This document shows, piece after piece, positions 1-11,165 of a DNA stretch of 64,000 bases; the stretch's first letter is position 1; each line of letters begins with the position of its first letter. Both the position numbers and the translations under genes were made by a program. Origin of the DNA: Lithobates sylvaticus (Eukaryota > Chordata > Amphibia > Anura > Ranidae); the NCBI GenBank assembly GCA_028564925.1, contig CM053032.1, positions 119,305,990 to 119,369,989 on the forward strand. The letters are read 5' to 3'. The notes under the pieces were generated by a model. The model did not search any database, was not told the DNA's origin, and saw only the letters and a list, made by a program, of their open reading frames with translations.

Positions 1-24
1 TCAGACCAGACTGAAGCCAGGCAA

Positions 25-2410
25 TCACTTCCGACTCTTCTTTGCAGCCTTCCCACCACGCTGCCCTCCAGTCTTCCCTGCACGCTTCCTTGGAGGCTGG
101 ACCTCTGGTGGCGGACTTGTGGTAGGAGGAGGAGGAGGAGGAGGAGTTGCTGTCGGGTCTGCATCTGTCAGGCGGGTGGATGCAGTCAGTTCACCCCTCA
201 AACCCCTCTGAAGAGCCGCAAAAAATAGGCCCTCACACAGCTGCCGTTGGCCCTTCTCCATTTCCAACAACCTGCTGGCCAAGTAGGTGGCATAGGCCTC
301 TTCAGGATTGGGGGGTCTTCTGAGAACCTCACTCGCCTCCCGAATGAGGGCGAGTGATTCCTCCTCAACCCTGGTCATCCTCCTGGGCCTTCTTGTGGCT
401 ATGCGCAGGGGAGGAACTTGACTCATTACAGTCTGGCTCGTGCTGGGCACAGCCACCTCCTGGCTCTGGCTGGTCATGGCCTCCTCCTCCATACCACTTG
501 TCCCGGCATCCTCCTGGGTGAGCTCATCCTGTGTAAAAAGAAAAAACAAATTCAAACGCATGTTTTTTTGGTTATGGCCTCCTCAATCAGACAATTTTAC
601 ATTTCTTACGTGCAAATAAATTTGACCATATATCAAAAAGGCTATCATTTTGACCCCAGCATTTTACAAGCAGTTCACCAATGTGTTTTTAAGGCATTTT
701 TGGCCACTACTGTATAGTTATATGTATACATATGTAGCACCAACACTTTTTAGAAGTGGGCGCTATTTTTATTTTTTGTTAAGAATTCTGAGTTCAGGGT
801 GTTAATTGACATTTTTACGTTGACATCAGTTTGTCTGGCCTGTGCTGGAGTTCTGGCTGGTCCTAGGTGAGGTGAGGCACCTGTGACAGGCTCACAACAC
901 AGTCTGGTTGTACACATTATTAGGTTACAATTGCTCGGACACAATCAGTGGGAGCGTCTGGCCCCACTGTGTATTTGGGGAAGCGGTATTTGAGATGCTG
1001 AGGTCATGTGTTCAGGCTTGAGCTTCACTTTTGATTCCTGGTTCTGGTCCGCAAAAAACCCCACAAGTGTTCCTGGGCCCAGGAGTGTCTGCTGGCCCTG
1101 GAAGCCTGGTCACCCTGACCAGACCCAGAGGCCCTCATTGTCTGTGGTGGGGATCCATCCTTTGCCGAGCCTCAGAACTGGCTAGTTTGAGGCACAGTAA
1201 TTGAAGGAGGATTCTGAAGTGTCCCCGTGTCCTCGCAGGATTGGAGAGGCATAGCGACTCATACCGGCGAACACGGGGGAGGGGGCTCTTCGGAGGAGGG
1301 CAGTGGGGCTGGCTGCTTGTTAGGAGCTGAGATGTATGGACACTAGGGAATTGCCATGCCCTACTGTTTTGCTGCAACGGCTGAAAGATAAAGGTAACAT
1401 CGGAACTGTTGCAAAAAAACACCCTTTCCTTACAACATAGTGTGTGGCGGACACTTTGCTGGCTCCAAGTCACTTGTTTGCTACATCTGCGGACAAGGGT
1501 ATATCCAACAGTGAAGTGTCCAGTTGTGAGGGGCTACTCTCTGGCCTTTCTTACTAACCTTTCTTGGGCTGCCAGCAGTTCAGAAGTGCCTGAGCTTTAT
1601 CACCAATGCCCTCAATTGACAACCGAGAGACTGTGTAATGTTTAAACGTTGTTAAATAATGATCCAAAATCTGAACAAATTAAAGGTGCTTTGAGTATGG
1701 GTCTCCGCAATTGATGGTTACTAACCTGGGGATCCCCTAGACAATGAATGACAAGCTACAAGAAGAGGGTAATCGGTAAGCCGTGAAAAGACATAGCGGC
1801 CTGTTATAGAGTGGGAGTGGAGGTGGTTCCGCATAATAGAATTTAGGATTAAAACATACATTTGTAAGCAATTCAAATCTTTACATTTACATCATTAATA
1901 TTAACACAATCACTATTTAGGCCCAAAAAATATACCTGGCTCCAGCTGGGCGCATCAACTAGCTCCAAGGTGTAAGGGTCCTTTACTTCCTTGGAAGCCT
2001 CAGCTGGGGTGGAGGGAAGAGTGGAGGGAAGGGTGGAGGGAAGAGTGGACAGTGATTGCCTGGGTTCCATCTGGTCATCAAAAAACCGCAGTTGGTTGTA
2101 GTACCACAGCTTGGGTACATAAACCTCCTCTGCTGCTGCTCCTGATGCTAGCGAGTCCGCAATCTTGTTGCGCTCCCGCTTGTACATATGCCTCAAACTT
2201 GAAATTCTGGCTTCAATAAACTTGATGTCTGCCTTGGGGAGTCGAGTCTTCACAAAATCCAAAAGTGGCACCAGTGTTGCCTTCCGTACATCTCTATTAC
2301 CATAGAAGGTTTTTTTTTAACTCCCACAGGTTTTTGTTTTTCATATAGAGCACTATAAATTGGCTCATGAAAGCCTCCTCCTTAAATGGATTTATGTTGA
2401 ATGTTGCCAT
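25..2410 (-). CDS. MADF-domain DNA-binding protein of the Harbinger element (spliced, one frameshift)
   Basis: The gene has two coding exons. The first runs from ATG at 2410 to 1936 and ends at a good donor (GCCAG|GTATAT). The second starts at 528 after acceptor TTTTTACACAG and ends with a stop at 25-27. The phases join cleanly (S-Q|D-E-L). Exon 1 encodes a MADF/Myb-SANT-like domain: KEEAFMSQFIVLYMKNKNLW, then a segment with NRDVRKATLVPLLDF, RISSLRHMYKRERNKI and PKLWYYNQL. Exon 2 encodes an acidic start, a helical VEEESLALIREASEVLRR region and a Pro-run plus Lys/Arg-rich tail. A run of nine A's (sense) near 2311-2319 shifts the frame inside the MADF domain, so this copy is probably dead. An upstream acceptor (AACAG at 2415, with TACTAAC just before it) and donor (AAG|GTAAGG at 2634) define a 5' noncoding exon. 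MADF proteins bind DNA; a partner role for the transposase is inferred. Confidence 0.75.
528..1935 (-). other. Intron 2 of the MADF gene
   Basis: A 1.4-kb stretch lies between donor GTATAT at 1935 and acceptor ACAG at 529-531. Short open frames here (for example 1135-1473) have no recognisable domain. I see no other element or gene in it. Confidence 0.65.
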
Positions 2411-2502
2411 ATTTCTGTTTTTGTTAGTAACGTCAATTCACAAGACAAAAAACACAAATGTCACTAAAAACTCACATTCAGTTTTTATTCCAAAAATTGA
2501 CA

Positions 2503-2504
2503 CA

Positions 2505-2536
<32 letters not shown>

Positions 2537-2575
2537 ACGCACACGCACACGCGCACACACACACCCACACACGAG
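2503..2575. repeat. CA/CGCA microsatellite
   Basis: An (AC)n tract passes into ACGCAC repeats and back to ACAC. It lies in the 219-bp intron 1 of the MADF gene, between the noncoding first exon and the exon holding the start codon. Confidence 0.9.
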
Positions 2576-2634
2576 TAAAAAATGCAGGCCCAAAACACAA
2601 TAAACCATAGTGATGTATCCTAGAAAACCTTACC

Positions 2635-2832
2635 TTCGTCCAGAGCGCTCGCTACTTCCGTTCGAAAAATATGTGGCCGTCAAAATAGCCTTATATACAC
2701 TGCGCACGCTACACTGCGCACGCGTCGAGCTCCGCCTGCGTCCTCCTCGTCGCCCGCCCATGACGTTCCTTGTGACGAGAATTCCCCGCCCCGCTTCCCC
2801 TCGTTGCACTGTGGATGAATAATTACATGAAG
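2635..2832. promoter_or_regulatory. Divergent promoter between the MADF and Myb/SANT-like genes
   Basis: About 200 bp separate the 5' noncoding exon of the minus-strand gene (donor at 2634) from the plus-strand start codon at 2833. The minus strand reads TGTATATAAGGC near 2688-2699, a TATA box about 40-60 bp upstream of the noncoding exon. CpG-rich repeats (GCGCACGCTACACTGCGCACGC at about 2703-2724) and a CRE-like TGACG at 2761 lie in the middle. No clear TATA serves the plus-strand gene. Shared control of both genes is inferred from position. Confidence 0.5.
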
Positions 2833-5093
2833 ATGGCGGACACATTCTCAGCAAGTAGCGCGGAGGAAAGCCCAGAACCCCAGACATGTGCATCCAGCAG
2901 CAGATATAAGGCCACCAATATGGCCTTTGAAGAGATGGTGGAGATGGTGGACATCCTCCAAAGGGAAGATTACGATGGGGAAAATGGCCCCTACCCTCGA
3001 CCTAACTTACGGAAGGACCAGATTCTCACTACAGTTGTCAGCACCCTGGAGCATAAGTTCGGCGTACGAAGGGGCAAGGATCAACTGCGCAAGCGATGGT
3101 CCGACATTAAATCCAGGGAGCACGATCAGTACAGGAGAATAAAAAAAGCGCTCAAGAAAAGTAAGTAATTGACGTGCGCTACTATGCTTCTATTTGATAT
3201 CTTGAATATTGCGCAGTTTTGATTAGATATCCTTCGTGAATCTCGTACGTCTAGAACTCGTACGTGAATCTTGCGAAGTTGTTGTAGATCTCGTACGTGA
3301 ATTTTGCGAAGATTTTATTAGAACTCGTACGTGAATCTTGCGAAGTTGTTGTAGATGTCGTACGTGAATCTTGCGAAGATTTTATTAGAACTCGTACGTG
3401 AATCTTGCGAAGTTGTTGTAGATGTCGTACGTGAATCTTGCGAAGATTTTATTAGAACTCGTACATGAATCTTGCGAAGTTGTTGTAGATGTCGTACGTG
3501 AATCTTGCGAAGATTTTATTAGAACTCGTACGTGAATCTTGCGAAGATTTTATTAGAACTCGTACGTGAATCTTGCGAAGTTGTTGTAGATCTCGTACAT
3601 GAATTTTGCGAAGATTTTATTAGAACTCGTACGTGAATCTTGCGAAGTTGTTGTAGATCTCGTACGTGAATTTTGCGAAGATTTTATTAGAACTCGTACG
3701 TGAATCTTGCGAAGTTGTTGTAGATCTCGTACGTGAATCTTGCAAAGATTCTATTAGAACTCGTACGTGAATCTTGCGAAGTTGTTGTAGATGTCGTACG
3801 TGAATCTTGCGAAGATTTTATTAGAATTCGTACGTGAATCTTGCGAAGATTTTATGAAATTTCGTTTGTCATTATAAAGTTTGTTGAGTTTAACTGGCAG
3901 TGGGTTATTTTAGTTGTAATGTTTTTTAGTATTGTCAGGATATATTGTATTACTACTGTAGTAATTGTTTTGGGGGAACTCACACAGGGACTCCAGAGGA
4001 TGGTTTGGGGGGGGGGGGGGCTCCATCTGTTAAAGAGGTTGTCCGGCTACAAATTACAACGAAAAGGTCAGCATCTACAAATACTGTAGCTGATTACTTT
4101 TCGAATACTGACACTCACCTGTCACAGGGTCCAGCGACCTCAACACCCGAGCCCAAACCGTTCCTTGGATGCTGCAGCCACCATCTTTGAGATTGGAATC
4201 AGGAAATTAATCTTTGTGGCTTCACTTCCCGGTTCCCTATTGGGCATGTGCCAGTTGCGCAATGCAATAGGACTGGTCCGCGCAAGCTCTGGGACCCGTG
4301 TGTGTCCCAGCAGACAGCACGGTGGGACGTGAAGTGGCGTAGACTTCTGTGGGAGTCTATGGCCGGATGTGTGTGCAAATACCTGCCTTAGACAGGTATC
4401 TGCAACCCCTCCCCCCTGAAAGGTGCCAAATATGACACCGGAGGGGTGGAGGGATCCAATGAGCGGAAGTTCAACTAGAGGGAGGAAGCCCGCTTTAAGT
4501 ATTGGAGTTTGATGAGATAGGGATTTCAATTATGTATTCAAGTAGGATCTTGTAACAAACTGCTAATAATTGAACACCACTTTGAACCAATGTTTAATAT
4601 TCCTATTTAGGGACTCAAATATCACTCTGCTTAAAAGTGTACCTTTGTGTTCCATTTCCATAGGGGGGAAAAAGACTCAGACCTCACTCAGGACATCACA
4701 GGACATCCCGGCCTCACCAGCCTAATTTGGCAATTAGCCCAAGCCCACGCGGGGATGTGGAGGAAGAAGAGGTGCTTGAAGTCGAGCACATCTGCACCCC
4801 ACCAAGTGAGTGTCTGAGAACACAGATTGAGCTACTAAATTCATGTCTGCATGTTTTTGACCTTTTTTTTTGGTTTGGTTTTATCTACCCAACTTTTAGG
4901 TGATGATCTGGTTGTTTAAGGCCAAGCTGCGGAGCCATTTTCCTCGGACAGTGCCCACAGGCTTATTGGGCAGATCATGGCCTGGAATATGCAGCTGGAA
5001 AGGATGCAAAACCAGTTGCAAAGCATGCAGAACGAGATGGCCACCATGCAGCAGGGAATGAAGGACATGATTGATGTTTTGGGGAGAATATAA
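2833..5093 (+). CDS. Myb/SANT-like (trihelix/NAIF1-type) protein of the Harbinger element (four exons, one stop)
   Basis: The start at 2833 has a strong context (AAGATGGCGG). Exon 1 (2833-3160) encodes a Myb/SANT-like domain with FEEMVEMVDILQRED, LRKDQILTTVVSTLEHKFGV and LRKRWSDIKSREHDQYRRIK, ending at donor AAAA|GTAAGT. Exon 2 starts at 3988 (acceptor CACACAG, phase fits) and encodes TPEDGL, a Gly run and KRSASTNTVADYFSNT; its donor near 4133 is poor. Exon 3 (about 4663-4804) encodes RGDVEEEEVLEVEHICTPP and ends at donor A|GTGAGT. Exon 4 starts at 4903 and encodes a Gln/Met-rich coiled coil (MAWNMQLERMQNQLQSMQNE) ending ...DVLGRI at 5093. An in-frame TAA lies early in exon 4 (after DDLVV), so this copy is probably inactive. 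NAIF1- and MYPOP-like host proteins share this architecture. In Harbinger elements such proteins help the transposase reach the nucleus and bind DNA. Confidence 0.68.
3240..3856 (+). repeat. 67-bp minisatellite with CGTACG cores
   Basis: About nine tandem 67-bp units lie in intron 1 of the Myb/SANT-like gene. Each unit holds two related half-units of about 33 bp, both containing TCGTACGTGAATCTTGCGAA. Starts at 3255, 3322 and 3389 confirm the period. The half-units alternate between the spacers TTGTTGTAGAT and ATTTTATTAGA. Every half-unit carries the palindrome CGTACG or a close variant. Confidence 0.95.
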
Positions 5094-5135
5094 TACCCCT
5101 TTTCCAGTTCAAATCATCAATCATGTCCTTCATTC
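5056..5135. repeat. 21-bp perfect inverted repeat at the 3' end of the Myb/SANT-like gene
   Basis: The 21 bases at 5056-5076, inside the last codons, recur as an exact reverse complement at 5115-5135, just after the stop at 5093. The loop is 38 bases. In a transcript this would form a stable hairpin spanning the stop codon. Confidence 0.9.
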
Positions 5136-5494
5136 ACCTTTTGATACGGTAATTTTTCCCAATTTTAGAGGCCAAATTTGGAAGATGCACATGGTGTGTC
5201 AACATGTGCTATGTGCCATCAGGGGATCTCAATGTACGCATTTTGTGTTTGCAACCCCTTCATCATAATGCTAGTAGGTGAGAGGAAGGGGTTTCACACA
5301 CAAAACATGTCCATTGATTCCCCATGATGGAATGTTGACATTACCCATTTTGAAGTTCAATTGGTGTGCATCTTCAAAATGTGGCTTCTACTATACATGG
5401 GTGACATCAACAAGTTGAACTTTGTAAGTTCCATACTTTTATATTGTGTAAATATTTAGTTTTAAAAAAAAAAAAAATGTTTAAACTGTTTGTT
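5136..5494. other. Harbinger internal noncoding sequence left of the piggyBac
   Basis: This is AT-rich sequence downstream of the Myb/SANT-like gene, ending in an A-run before the piggyBac TTAA. I see no gene or repeat in it. Confidence 0.5.
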
Positions 5495-5627
5495 TTAACC
5501 ACTTGCCGACCGCCGCACGACGATATACGTCGACAGAATGGCACGTACAGGCAGGAGGGCGTATATATAAGTCCCTACCTGCCTGCCATCAGGCCCCCCC
5601 CCGGTGCCTGCGGCGGTCGGCATCGTT

Positions 5628-5950
5628 GGGGGAGTGATCGGAGATGAGGGGGAGGCCACTCATTCGTGGCCCCCCCTCGCGATCGCTCCCAGCCAATCAA
5701 ACACTTCCTCTAGCCCCGTCATGTAAACAGGGCTAGAGGAAATGATGTCATCCCTAACAGACGCGGGTGGGGGGGGCGATCGGGCCCGCCCCCGTGCCTG
5801 TAAATTGTCCGGGACATTGGGGGAGGGATCGGAGATGAGGGGGGGGGGCACTCATTCGTGCCCCCCCCCCCTCGCGATCGCTCCCAGCCAATGGAATGCT
5901 TCCCCTGGCTCTGTATTGTGTACAGAGCTAGAGGAAGTGAGGTCATCTCT
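5628..5950 (+). repeat. Tandem duplication of about 190 bp in the piggyBac 5' region
   Basis: The block at 5628-5755 (GGGGGAG..GATCGGAGATGAGG, CTCGCGATCGCTCCCAGCCA, then a GAGGAA hairpin) recurs diverged at 5820-5950. Further down, 6200-6560 has degenerate copies of an AATAAAGGTTTAACCCC unit. All of it is untranslated leader or promoter DNA. Confidence 0.8.
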
Positions 5951-7005
5951 CCTCGTGGCGGTCTTTTCGAACCGACGCCGAGGAGAGAAGACACGTGAGT
6001 TGCACAACACTACACCTACACTACACTAACAGTAGAACACTTTAGGCACACTTTACACACCCCAGCCCCCCCCCCCCCCGATTGCCCCCCTGCACCCCCT
6101 GTCACAGTGACACCAAAGCAGTTTATTTTTTTTATTTTTATTTTTTTACTGTTAACTGCATTGGTGCATTGTGACCCTAATAACTGTTAGGGCAGTTAGA
6201 TTTAGCCCCCTTTAGGTCTAGGAACCCCCCCTAATAAAGGTTTAACCCCGTGATCACCCCCCGTCACCAGTGTCACTAAGCGATCGTTTTTTTTGATCGC
6301 TGTGTTAGTGTCACAGTTGACGCTAGTTAGGGAGGTAGGTATTTAGGTTTGCCGCAGCGTTTTATAGGGTCAGGGACCCCCCATATACTACCTACTAAAG
6401 GTTTTAACCCCCTGATTGCCCCCTAGTTAACCCTTTCACCAGTGATCACCATATAACTGTTACGGGTGACGCTGGTCAGTTAGTTTATTTTTTATAGTTT
6501 CAGGGCACCCGCCGTTTATTACCTAATAAAGGTTTAACCCCCTGATCGCCCGGCGGGTGATATAAGTAAGGTTTTAGAGTCAAATAGGGTCTGCGTCGCC
6601 CCAGGCAGCGTTGGGTTAGTGCCAGTACCGCTAACACCCACGCACGCAGCATACACCTCCCTTAGTGGTATAGAATCTGAACAGATCGATATCTGGTCTG
6701 ATCAGATCTATACTAGCGTTCCCAGCTGTTTAGGGTTCCCAAAAACGCATTGTTAGCGGGATCAGCCCAGATACCTGCTAGCACCTGCGTTTTCCCCCTC
6801 CGCCCAGCCCACCCAAGTGCAGTATCGATCGATCACTGTCACTTACAAAACACTAAGCACACATAACTGCAGCGTTCGCAGAGTCAGGCCTGATCCCTGC
6901 GATCGCTTACAGTTTTTTGGTAGCGTTTTGATTCAGTCGCTAACAGTCAGGAGCTTTTTTTTTCCTGTGAGTCTCACTAGTGTACTACTAAATTTAGAGC
7001 CCAAA

Positions 7006-8973
7006 ATGGCAAGTCAAACGTACATTAGTGAACAGGCCTACTTGTTTCTGAGTATGACAGATAGTGAAGAGGAGGTCACTCATCTGTCAGAATCAAGCTC
7101 AGAATACGACCCAGTAGACGACAGCGGCTCCATGACAGATAGCTCTGACGGCGGAGTTGTGGTCCCTGCTAAGGTCAGGCGTACCAGACCCCAAACTCCT
7201 TCTGTTGTTGAGGTGCAGGAACCGCAGGTCGCTCGTAGGAGGCAGAGACGTACTAGAGCCGCTATTTCTTCTGGTGAACAGGCAAGCACCAGCGGCCTAG
7301 TACACCCTGGACGTAGTCAAACCAGCACTGCAGTATCACGTGGTGACGTGGCGAGTCCCATAAGTGCAGTTCCAGCTGGCGAGGTGGCAAGCACAAGTAG
7401 TGTCCCGCTGCCACCAAGAAGACAAAGACAGGCCCGTCGTGCCCATAGTGCCCTTCCTGCAGAATTCGCCAATCCTGATTGGGTGCCCACCACTTCTGCA
7501 GAACCCGTACTTCCCCCATTCACTGGCCAACCCGGTATTCAGGTGGAAACAGCTGATTTTACGTCACTTGATTTTTTTTCGCTGTTTTTCACCGAAGATC
7601 TCTATAGATCTATTGTGGACCAAACCAATTTGTACGCTGGTCAACACATCGCCGCTAATCCCCAGTTGTCCACCCTTGCCAGAGATTGAAGACCAATTAC
7701 GGTCCCCGAATTTAAGATCTTTCTGGGCCTTTCCCTCATCATGGGCGTAGTTAAAATGGGTACGTTGCGTTCATATTGGTCCACTGAGCCAATGTACCAT
7801 ATGCCCGTGTTCTCTGCCTCCATGTCCAGGGCACGATACGAACAGATTTTGCGGTTCATGCACTTCAACGACAATGAACTCTGTCGTCCTCGTGGAGACC
7901 CTGCATACGATCGGCTCTATAAAATTCGGCCCCTCATAAACCATTTCAACCAACGTTTTGCAGACTTGTTTACTCCCCATCAAGTTGTCTGCGTTGACGA
8001 GTCCCTGATTAAGTTTACTGGCCGCTTGTCATTCAAACAATACCTTCCCAGCAAGCGTGCCAGATACGGGGTCAAGATGTATAAGCTCTGTGACAGGGCC
8101 ACAGGCTATACATGTAAATTTATGGTTTATGAGGGCAAAGATAGCCACATAGAGCCGACAAACTGCCCTGACTACATAGGGAGCGCTGGCAAGATTGTGT
8201 GGGACTTGGTGTCACCCTTATTCGGAAAGGGGTACCACTTGTACGTGGACAATTATTACACGAGCGTGCCACTGTTTAGTCATTTGTTTGATCATCAGAT
8301 TGGAGCATGTGGCACCGTGCGACCTAATCGCCGGGGCTTTCCCCAGCGGCTTGTAGAGTCCCGTCTTAGGCTGGGGGAGAGAGCCTGCTTGAAGTGTAAT
8401 AACTTGCTCGCTATGAAGTGGAGGGATAATAAGAATGTTTTCATTCTTACCTCCCTTCATGCAGACACGACGGTCCAAATTACTACGGCGGCTGGTGTTG
8501 TGACGAAACCCCTCTGTGTCCACGAGTACAACCAAAACATGGGAGGGGTGGACCTCAACGACCAGTTGTTGGCGCCGTACCTAGTTGCCCGTAAGGCAAG
8601 ACGCTGGTACAAAAAAGTGTCTATTTACCTTTTCCAATTGGCTTTGCTGAACGCTCATGTGCTATACGGAGCTTCAGGACAGACTGGATCCTTCCTTAAA
8701 TTCCAGGAAGAGATCATCGGAGCCCTTCTGTTTCCAGATGGTGCTCCACCTCACATTCCCCAACCAAATGCAGTTAGCCGGCTGCATGAGCGGCATTTTA
8801 TTCATGTCCTCCCGAGTACCCCTACCCAACGAGCCCCCCAAAGAAAATGTCGTGTCTGCAGAAAGCGCAGATTTAGGCGTGACACCCGCTATTATTGTCC
8901 CCGCTGTCATGACAATCCTGGTCTTTGCATCGGTGAATGTTTTGAACGCTACCATACACTAGTTGAGTATTAG
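7006..8973 (+). CDS. piggyBac transposase, one internal stop
   Basis: The frame has 655 codons from ATG at 7006 (context AAAATGG). Residues 1-200 are acidic and Ser-rich (MTDSEEEVTHLSESSSEYD), then basic (RRTRPQ, RRRQRRTRAA). The DDE_Tnp_1_7-type catalytic core follows, with aspartates in CVDESLIKFTG (D331), HLYVDNYYTS (D415) and NMGGVDLNDQ (D516/D519). The end is a Cys-rich finger (CRVCRKRR, YYCPRCHDNPGLC, CFERYH), as in active piggyBac enzymes. The only visible defect is TGA at codon 228 (7687-7689), where the family normally has Trp (ARD-W-RPITVPEFK). Everything after it stays in the same frame. The enzyme cuts at TTAA and reseals without scars. The low decay suggests a young copy. Confidence 0.92.
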
Positions 8974-9236
8974 CGTAGGGTACAGCATTGCACAGACTAG
9001 GCACACGTTCTCAAGAATGCCATCGCATTTTGAGACCAAAACCGCTGGAACCGTTACAACAGTTCCGTTAGAACTGTTACAGTTACAAACAAAAGTTAAA
9101 AAAAAAAAAGTAAAAAATAAAAAAACAAAAAAAATATAAAAAAAAAAAAAAAAAATAGTTGTTGTTTTATTGTTCTCTTTCTCTCTATTCTCTCTCTATT
9201 GTTCTCTTTTTTACTGTATTCTATTCTGCAATGTTT

Positions 9237-9808
9237 TATTGTTAACCATTTTTTTTGTTTTCAGGTACGCCATTCAGTTGCAGCGCGGATTTATCTATCT
9301 TGACAGCAACAGCGTTTGCTCCCACGATACATAAAGCCGTGACTCCAACGCTGTAGGAGGTGATTTCACCACCACAGTTAAAAAAAAAAGAGCATATATG
9401 CCGAAGCATGGGGGCAGCAGAGGGCGGAGGATGCCGCCTACATACGGTTGAAATTCCGACGGAGGCTTGCCCGTGGAAAATTCCGACCGTGTGTACGCGG
9501 CATAACTTTTTTGCGGGAGGATGCCCCCATGCTTCGGCATATATATATTTTAGGCACAGGTTGCATTAAACAATGTTTTATTTTTTACTATGTTTTTTTT
9601 GGTATTTGCTTTGCAGGTATGGTAAATCTTACTGTTATACTGTAATGTTACTTTGTTTTATTGTTAACCATAATTTGCTTAGCAGGTACGCCATTCAGCT
9701 GCAGCGCGGATTTATTTATCTTGACAGCAACAGCGCTTGCTCCCACGATACATAAATCCGTGACTCCAGCGCTGTTGGAGGTGATTTCACCACCACAGTT
9801 AAAAACAA
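9237..9808 (+). repeat. Two copies of a 150-bp block in the piggyBac 3' region
   Basis: Copies lie at about 9237-9388 and 9655-9808. Each runs from TTTATTGTTAACCAT through GGTACGCCATTCAG, GACAGCAACAGCG and TCCCACGATACATAAA to CACCACCACAGTTAAAAA. Each copy is followed by a different hairpin: 9392-9545 after copy 1, and about 9809-9870 (TGTATGCCCATCATTAGAA / TTCTAATGGTGGGCATAC) after copy 2. Confidence 0.85.
9431..9503. mobile_element. 73-bp Harbinger-like micro-MITE inside a piggyBac hairpin
   Basis: The ends ATGCCGCCTACATACGGT and ACCGTGTGTACGCGGCAT are near-perfect inverses and match the Harbinger termini elsewhere in the window. The core has two AATTCCGAC motifs in opposite contexts. It sits in the loop of a larger hairpin whose 24-bp arms are CATATATGCCGAAGCATGG and onwards at about 9393-9416 and the inverse near 9521-9545. 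No clear TTA duplication is visible. Confidence 0.6.
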
Positions 9809-11165
9809 AATGGTGCATGTATGCCCATCATTAGAAGTGGGTGGATGAAGGGAGGTTTTCTAATGGTGGGCATACCCACCGATCAATCTTTTTTTTTCGT
9901 TCAGCCCACAGGCTGCATGAAAAAAAAGATTACAATATATGCCAAACAAGGGCCAGCAACGTACTGGTATGTTGCTGGACTTTGAGTGGTTATACCAGAA
10001 TGATGCCGGCAGGATTAGGTATTATCTTGGTATCATTCTTTTCAGCCAGCGGTCGGCTTTCATGTAAAAGCAATCCTAGTGGCTAATTAGTCTCTAGACT
10101 GCTTTTACAAGCAGTGGGAGGGAATGTCCCCCCCCCCCCCCTCCCACCGTCTTCCATGGATTTCTCTGGCTCTCCTGTCCCAACAGGGAACCTGAGAATG
10201 CAGCCGGTGGTTCCGCCAGCTGACCATAGAGCTGATCAGAGACCAGAATGGCTCCAATCATCTCTATGGCCTAAAACCGGAAGCTACGAGCATTTCATGA
10301 CTTATATTTCGCCGGATATAATCAGCGCCATTGGGAAATTGGGAAAGTATTTTATCACACCGATCTTGGTGTGGTCAGATGCTTTGAGGGCAGAGGACAG
10401 ATCTAGGGTCTAATGGACCCCAATTTTTTCAAAAAAGAGTACCTGTCACTACCTATTGCTATCATAGGGGATATTTACATTCCCTGAGATAGCAATAAAA
10501 ATGATAAAAAATATATATAAATGAAAGGAACAGTTGAAAAATAAAATAAAAAAGCAAAATCAATAATAATAATAAAAAATAAAAAAAAAGCACCCCTGTC
10601 CCCCCCCTGCTCTCGCGCAAAGGCGAACGCAAGCGTCGGTCTGGCGTCATATGTAAACAGCAATTGCACCATGCATGTGAGGTATCACTGCGAAGGTCAG
10701 ATCGAGGGCAGTAATTTTAGCAGTAGACCTCCTCCGTAAATCTAAAGTGGTAACCTGTAAAGGCGTTTAAATGCTTTTAAAAATGTATGTAGTTTGTCAC
10801 CGCTGCACGTTTCTGCGTAATTTTAAAGCATGTCATGTTTGGTATCTATGTACTCGGCCTAAGATCTAATTTTTTATTTCATCAAATATTTGGGCAAAAT
10901 GGTGTGTTTTAGTGCATTAAAATTTAAAAAAGTGTGTCTTTTCCCAAAAAAATGCGTTTGAAAAATCGCTGCGCAAATACTGAGTAAAAAAAAAAAATGA
11001 AACACCCACCATTTTAATCTGTAGGGCCTTTGCTTTAAAAAAATATATATTGTTTGGGGGTTCAACGTAATTTTCTTGCAAAAAAAAAAATTATTTTCTC
11101 ATGTAAACAAAAAGTGTCAGAAAGGGCTTTGTCTTCAAGTGGTTAGAAGAGTGGGTAATGTGTGA

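Noticed and set aside
1135-1645. 112- and 78-codon frames on opposite strands
   Set aside because: They lie in the MADF intron without recognisable domains and overlap each other.
3240-3856. CRISPR-like regular repeat
   Set aside because: Repeats are directly adjacent half-units with no unique spacers, in a eukaryotic transposon intron; it is a minisatellite.
5742-6029. Overlapping Gly/Pro/Arg-rich frames on both strands
   Set aside because: They arise from G- and C-runs in the duplicated piggyBac leader.
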